From contig DAEG01000105.1 of assembly GCA_002495235.1 (NCBI GenBank), positions 1 through 10,089 of the forward strand: a stretch of DNA of 10,089 nt, read 5' to 3'. Positions within the stretch are counted from its first letter, which is position 1. Each line of letters starts with the position of its first letter. Positions 6,871 to 10,089 of this stretch are shown here, in pieces. The position numbers and the translations under genes were made by a program. The notes below the pieces were generated by a model. That model was given only the letters and a program-made list of their open reading frames with translations, had not been told where the DNA came from and made no database searches. The stretch comes from Euryarchaeota archaeon UBA287 (GTDB taxonomy: Archaea; Thermoplasmatota; UBA186; UBA287).

Positions 6871-7758
6871 AAAACAGAGAACGAGCTCGATCCGGTGGTC
6901 AAGCTCAACAACAGGAAGATAGCCTGGATCGTGAAGCGCGTCAGCAGCGGAGAGATATCAACCAAGGACGCTACTACCACATACCACAGAGAGGTACCGA
7001 AGCTAAATCCAGACAGAAGGCCGAAGACCTCTCTGACCATGGCAGGGGTTGAGGGGATGCGGTCCCCTCTATAGAATGAGACAAGATTTGGATCCAGGCA
7101 TCTGTACAAGGAGCTCAAACGCAGGGGCTACAGCATACCAAAGGACAAGCTCATACAGTACATGAGAGACACGGGCAAGTCAATGCCAGACCCGAACAAG
7201 CAGAAGAAGAGGAAGAGGTGCAGATACGAGAGAGAGCATTCTTTTTCTTTGGTGCATGGAGATTTTCACAGGAGAACAAAGAATGACCCCTATGCAATAG
7301 TCTGTTGGATGATACATCAAGGATGATCCTCTCCTGTGGAGAATTCTCAGAGGCCACAACAGACGTCGCGATATCTACCTTCAGAGAAGCAATGGATACG
7401 CATCAGAGTACTGATGACCATGGATGAAGTCAATACAGACAGAAGAGCTCAGTTCTACGCAAACAGGAGCCGAGGGCCTTCAAGTTTTGAGTCATCTCTT
7501 GCTGAGAATGACATGGTGTACATACCTTCAAGGAGGAACAGCCCTCAGACCAACGGCAAGGTCGAGAGGCTCTGGTTAGAGTATGACAGACACAGGTTCT
7601 AGGTTTGGTACTATTGAAGAGTTTGTATCCTGGTATGACAATAGGATGCATGGAGCTCTCCTCATGGATCTCGGAGAGACGCCGCGCGAGGCGTGGTTCG
7701 GAAACTACCGCCAGAGGCCGAGTTAGGACTGTTCTTAAGGCTGGGAGGTGAACGATGA
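6871..7758 (+). pseudogene. IS481-like (rve/DDE) transposase, broken by a stop and several frameshifts
   Basis: Pieces in changing frames join into one archaeal IS481-type integrase. A first part (frame of 6877) reads VVKLNNRKIAWIVKRVSSGE, the usual N-terminal DNA-binding region. A TAG at 7072 interrupts it. The next piece runs from SRHLYKELKRRGYSIPKDKL to YEREHSFSLVHGDFH with the first catalytic Asp (7261-7263). The frame shifts near 7304 to LDDTSRMILSCGEFSEA, then near 7420 to NTDRRAQFYANRSRGPSSFE (second Asp 7438-7440) and NSPQTNGKVERLW (Glu 7564-7566). It shifts near 7600 to FGTIEEFVSWYDNRMHGALL, and near 7698 to LPPEAELGLFLRLGGER, stopping at 7756-7758. The DDE residues survive but at least four frameshifts and one stop make it inactive. 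Some N-terminal residues are probably lost. Confidence 0.88.
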
Positions 7759-8019
7759 TAGAGGAACGAAAAAATAAGCGGGCTCAACCCAGACAAAAAG
7801 CCACAACAAGACAAAAAGGAGCATGAGGGCGCCGGCAGAGCGCCTCAGTGTTGCTCAGAATATGATCTCAAGGCATTCGTAGAAGAAAGTGCAGATCTGC
7901 TGCCCACTCATCCTCATGCAGAGGCCACCGCAACTGCAAAGGATCTGAAACCACTCAATTATCATCTGGATCACAGCCCAGCAAGATCCAAGTATTCCCA
8001 ACAATCCCATCATAATTAA
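7755..8019 (+). pseudogene. Possible remnant of a second small ORF behind the IS481-like transposase
   Basis: An ATG overlaps the restored transposase stop as ATGA, with GGAGGTGA (7744-7751) 3 nt upstream, the layout of a coupled downstream gene. It encodes only 23 residues (MIEERKNKRAQPRQ..., stop 7824-7826). A different frame, open from 7762 to the TAA at 8017, reads NEKISGLNPDKKPQQDKKEH and onward, hydrophilic and lysine-rich, so a frameshift after MIEER may have split one short ORF. The part beyond about 7855 is antisense to a minus-strand ORF that has its own promoter, and may be a shadow of it. Not recognised as any family. Confidence 0.3.
7855..8013 (-). CDS. Small cysteine-rich hydrophobic protein (hypothetical, 52 aa)
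   Basis: Reads MMGLLGILGSCWAVIQMIIE, WFQILCSCGGLC, then MRMSGQQICTFFYECLEIIF. It has a probable membrane helix (3-25) and six cysteines (11, 26, 28, 32, 41, 47), four of them in a C-x14-C-x-C-x3-C pattern. A strong TATA box lies 21-33 nt before the ATG at 8013, so the message would be leaderless; a second ATG follows at 8010. LLGILGSCWAVI resembles LLGMLDSIMGAI of the 91-residue protein at 9734-10009, which also continues into cysteine pairs and an F-x-x-C segment, so the two may be diverged relatives (inference). The plus strand is open across the same bases in a codon-aligned frame, so the coding strand is not proven. No function can be assigned. Confidence 0.38.
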   Translation of the reverse strand: MMGLLGILGSCWAVIQMIIEWFQILCSCGGLCMRMSGQQICTFFYECLEIIF

Positions 8020-8033
8020 TGGTATGTGCATCA

Positions 8034-8050
8034 TTATATTTATAAGTTTA
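8034..8050 (-). promoter_or_regulatory. Strong archaeal TATA promoter facing the 52-aa ORF
   Basis: The minus strand reads GTAAACTTATAAATATAA, with a purine-rich BRE before a textbook TTATAAATA box centred near 8040. The expected start about 25-27 nt downstream falls at 8013-8015, on the ATG of the small ORF. Confidence 0.55.
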
Positions 8051-8090
8051 CTTTTTACGGCTGCGTTGGGGGGATCTATCAGAGGACTAT

Positions 8091-8611
8091 CTAAATTCGT
8101 ACCCGAGCTACAACATAGCAGACTACTCAGGCATGCGCAAGAGAATACGGAAGACGGCGATCTGTGACATACAATCGGGTAACAATGACCCGGCCAGCCT
8201 TTGGATTCAACAGAAGTAAAGTCAGCAACAGAGATTTAAGGCAGATTGAGGTGAAGCTCGACACGATTTGCAAAACAAGATAGAAATAGTATCAAGGTTC
8301 ACATAGCTGTGGATGCAAAAACCACGAAGTCGTTCTTAGGATTGCCGAAGAAAGGATTGTGGGGAGGTTAATGCCGCTGGTAGAGTAATCAGAGGAGAGG
8401 AAAGGTGAGTATGATCCTTGCTGACAGGCCCGCATCTCAAAAGAGCTATCCCAACTATCTGGCTATGAACGGGATAATTCCCGCAATAAAGACAAGGGAG
8501 AATAACTCCAATCTGGTACTAGGATCTCCCTGCAGGATTAAGTTCGTGAGAGAAAGGAAAAAATCAGATCATGATGTTTGGAGAGTTGTGTGCCCATATG
8601 ACTATAAATGA
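8091..8611 (+). pseudogene. IS5-like transposase remnant, fragmented and truncated
   Basis: Three separate plus-strand pieces resemble successive parts of an archaeal IS5-group DDE transposase. The first (8091-8219) ends in DIQSGNNDPASLWIQQK, like the usual DSTG...W.RQK region with the first Asp. The second (about 8288-8369) contains IKVHIAVDAKTTK, the KxHxAVDxKT block. The third (8408-8611) reads MILADRPASQKSYPNYLAMN, then GIIPAIKTRENNSN, then RIKFVRERKKSDHDVWRVV. That is the LADGAYDS...GIIPAIKxRxNS...G...R...VRE...D...W order of the family, with the second Asp kept but GAYD degraded. The part holding the catalytic Glu after W is missing. Assignment is from remembered family motifs. Confidence 0.6.
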
Positions 8612-9287
8612 GCAGTAGCGCGGTGACTTCTTAGTCGTGACGAGAGACTCAGTAGTTGAGCTTCAGGTGGTGGGCTCTGTAGTGGGCTGTGATGAAGTTA
8701 GTGTCCTATTAGAATGCATCTAAGATAACTGATAGCAGAATGGTCTGGTGGTTTCTGGTGTTTATTGAGAGCTCGGGAGATCTATCTTATTCAACAAAGC
8801 ACTTTTTACGTTCCACGAGCGCTGTGTGGATCGTATCCGACAAACGTTGTATCTCTGATCCTGATACCGCCCCGCTTCCTCCGGTTTGATAGATAAATAA
8901 GATCCTGACCGTGGCAAAAACGTGATCGTGATAAGGCAGGGCCTTATCGGGATGCAGACTGCGTCGTTTTGAGAATATGGACTTGGTGGAAAGGCATGTA
9001 TGCGTCGCGCGTTCAGGCGCCAGCGCTCGCTGTTGATACGCTTAGCGCCACAGGCTTCTTCCCCTCAGTCCAGAATTGAATAAGAGCGCCATGCCGCTTT
9101 ACAACGGTCAAAGCAATCGCATCTATAGACACGGTGCGCATATGAAAACGGGGGATATCTGATCGCATTGATGTCAGCGCTTCCCAGATGCCTCAAAACA
9201 AAGGTGCCCGGCCAGGGCTGTGGGCGAGCTCTCTGGTGTATCAATGAAAGCACTAGGCACCTCCTGTTTGATCTTCTGTGACCTATA
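8612..9287. other. Decayed non-coding stretch, no gene recognised
   Basis: About 680 bp with frequent stops in all frames. One minus-strand frame covering 9065-9352 is open for 95 codons but is rich in Arg, Ser and His, without a recognisable fold, promoter or ribosome binding site. The stretch contains an 8-bp hairpin at 8930-8948. It looks like eroded mobile or coding DNA. Confidence 0.5.
8930..8948. repeat. Perfect 8-bp hairpin
   Basis: GATAAGGC (8930-8937), loop AGG, GCCTTATC (8941-8948). No T-run follows, so a terminator role is not supported. It may be a relic of a mobile element end. Confidence 0.5.
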
Positions 9288-9730
9288 ATGCGAGAAGCGT
9301 GTGTGCTGAAGGGCGACAACCCGTATGGCATCAGCCCGGAACGAATGCCCACCTCTTTTATTGTTTCAGGAACTGCTTGAGATCCAGTGCCGCTGAAGAT
9401 GCACGGGGAGGAACCACAGATCCTGTCATGATCGGAATCTCATATGCCAGACCGGTGTGTCTGTTTCTTAAGGGTCTGCGCCAAGGTAGATCAGCCCATT
9501 GTTCACATTGATGAAAAGCCGTAAGTGGGCGTTTTTGCCAGGGAGAAGCGGGAATGGCACCCCAAAGAGAGGCGTGTCTGGCTAGATGTTGGTGAATGCA
9601 CAGGATAGCGCTATGTTACACAGTCTATAACACAAAAATGGTTCTATCGCAGGGATAGTCTATGAAGCATCAGTTAAGGGAAAACCGCGGAAAAAGCCAA
9701 AGAAAAAAAAGAATGGAGAAAGAGAGGTGG
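9288..9730 (+). pseudogene. Decayed coding frame interrupted only by stop codons (unknown family)
   Basis: One frame reads protein-like across about 440 bp: MREACVLKGDNPYGISPERM, DPVPLKMHGEEPQILS, VDQPIVHIDEKP, VGVFAREKREWHPKERRVWL, QKWFYRRDSL and EKAKEKKEWRKRG. Stops sit in the frame at 9378, 9429, 9522, 9606, 9663 and 9675, but no frame change is needed to join the pieces. This fits a gene eroded by substitutions. I do not recognise the family; the charged, W/R-rich middle could belong to a transposase. A chance frame is not excluded. Confidence 0.35.
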
Positions 9731-9733
9731 GGT

Positions 9734-10009
9734 TCAGAAGGGGATGCACCCCAGGCAGGGCTCAATGCACGACATGCAGAGTTCGAAGGACATGTTCAAT
9801 ATGCTCATACCACAGTCTATGCACCACCCACATACCCCGAAGCTCCAAGACACGAATGAGCATGGCCACTGGACGCATACCTCACATGGGATGTACAACA
9901 CGGTCAGCATAACCAAGTCCCACATGAAGCCTATAAGCCCGACTATGGCGCCCATTATGCTGTCAAGCATTCCCAACAGCGCTACCTGCATCAACACCAT
10001 CTCCAACAT
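9734..10009 (-). CDS. Cysteine-rich hydrophobic small protein without basic residues (hypothetical, 91 aa)
   Basis: A probable membrane segment or hairpin occupies about 1-40 (VALLGMLDSIMGAIVGLIG, WDLVMLTVLYI). A cysteine-rich part follows: CEVC (42-45), Cys50, CGWCIDC (60-66), CMSC (78-81), Cys85 and Cys88, ten cysteines in all, mostly in C-x2-C or C-x3-C spacing as in metal or Fe-S ligands. It contains no Lys, Arg or His at all and seven acidic residues, which is odd for a membrane protein. The start is well supported: ATG follows AGGTGA by 5 nt, and the 47 bp upstream are an exact copy of the archaellin promoter and leader. The protein is not an archaellin and has no class III signal. The plus strand is also open here (9678 to the window end) in another frame. 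Function unknown. Confidence 0.5.
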   Translation of the reverse strand: MLEMVLMQVALLGMLDSIMGAIVGLIGFMWDLVMLTVLYIPCEVCVQWPCSFVSWSFGVCGWCIDCGMSILNMSFELCMSCIEPCLGCIPF

Positions 10010-10010
10010 T

Positions 10011-10057
10011 TTTTCACCTATTATACCTTATGTAATTCATTCTATATATACCTTTGT
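10011..10057 (-). promoter_or_regulatory. Inverted exact copy of the archaellin promoter and leader
   Basis: Reverse complement identical at all 47 positions to 5931-5977: ACAAAGG, TATATATA (10050-10043), and AGGTGAAAA (10019-10011) just before the ATG at 10009. Similarity ends abruptly on both sides: upstream it reads CATGAG instead of the SRP RNA end, and downstream the coding sequence is unrelated. Confidence 0.75.
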
Positions 10058-10089
10058 CTCATGGGGGCATTGGGACAAAATTAGCCCAT

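Larger units (their letters stand above)
5931..10057. repeat. Pair of perfect 47-bp inverted repeats flanking a 4.03-kb segment
   Basis: The arms are 5931-5977 and 10011-10057 and face inward, each driving a gene towards the centre. The enclosed segment carries archaellin, two broken transposases, other decayed DNA and the two small cysteine-rich ORFs. Because the arms run from upstream of TATA to the ribosome binding site, inversion between them would exchange the positions of the two end genes without separating either from its promoter. Confidence 0.9.

Noticed and set aside
6786..7052. Plus-strand open frame of 88 codons starting MTKRRSGSEARW
   Set aside because: Runs out of frame through the N-terminal part of the IS481-like remnant, whose correct frame gives VKLNNRKIAWIVK.
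9065..9352. Minus-strand open frame of 95 codons
   Set aside because: No recognisable motif, ribosome binding site or promoter; composition looks like non-coding DNA.
9734..10009. The 91-aa ORF as a second archaellin because of its promoter
   Set aside because: Its N-terminus has no class III signal or archaellin core helix and the sequence is cysteine-rich; only the upstream region matches.

Overview
The window is archaeal. It holds a tRNA-dependent amidotransferase pair (GatD and GatE), a TFB-type cyclin-fold protein, a full-length archaeal SRP (7S) RNA with helix 6 and helix 8 hallmarks, and an archaellin with a class III signal peptide. TATA-box promoters and GGAGG/AGGTGA ribosome binding sites are present throughout. 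The archaellin N-terminus (DFGVGTMIIFIAMIVVA) and the style of the transposase remnants suggest a methanogenic euryarchaeon of the Methanosarcinales/Methanothrix kind. That placement is inferred from memory of family sequences, not from a search.

Layout. (1) 1-4566, minus strand: a compact run gatD - gatE - moaD-like - ahcY-like, read right to left with a 4-bp ATGA overlap, a 29-bp overlap and a 15-bp gap, so probably one operon. The start of a further minus-strand gene may lie at the left edge. (2) 4567-4638: a short divergent intergenic region whose palindromic TATA element could serve both directions. (3) 4639-5496, plus: a TFB-like protein with three cyclin-like repeats and no zinc ribbon. 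(4) 5625-5926, plus: SRP RNA. (5) 5931-6641, plus: archaellin promoter and gene, followed by a T-tract and a terminator-like hairpin. (6) 6697-9730: a decayed stretch with an IS481-like transposase broken by several frameshifts, an IS5-like transposase remnant, and a third plus-strand frame interrupted only by stop codons. A small minus-strand ORF behind a strong TATA box lies among them. (7) 9734-10057, minus: a 91-residue cysteine-rich, hydrophobic protein without Lys, Arg or His. Its promoter, leader and ribosome binding site are a perfect 47-bp inverted copy of the archaellin promoter at 5931-5977.

Functionally the left half is housekeeping: Gln-tRNA(Gln) formation, recycling of the SAM by-product, a ubiquitin-fold sulfur carrier, transcription and protein targeting. 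The right half is accessory DNA. Its most notable signal is the archaellin promoter duplicated base for base in opposite orientation 4 kb away, in front of an unrelated small cysteine-rich protein. A second, shorter ORF of similar character lies between the two copies.
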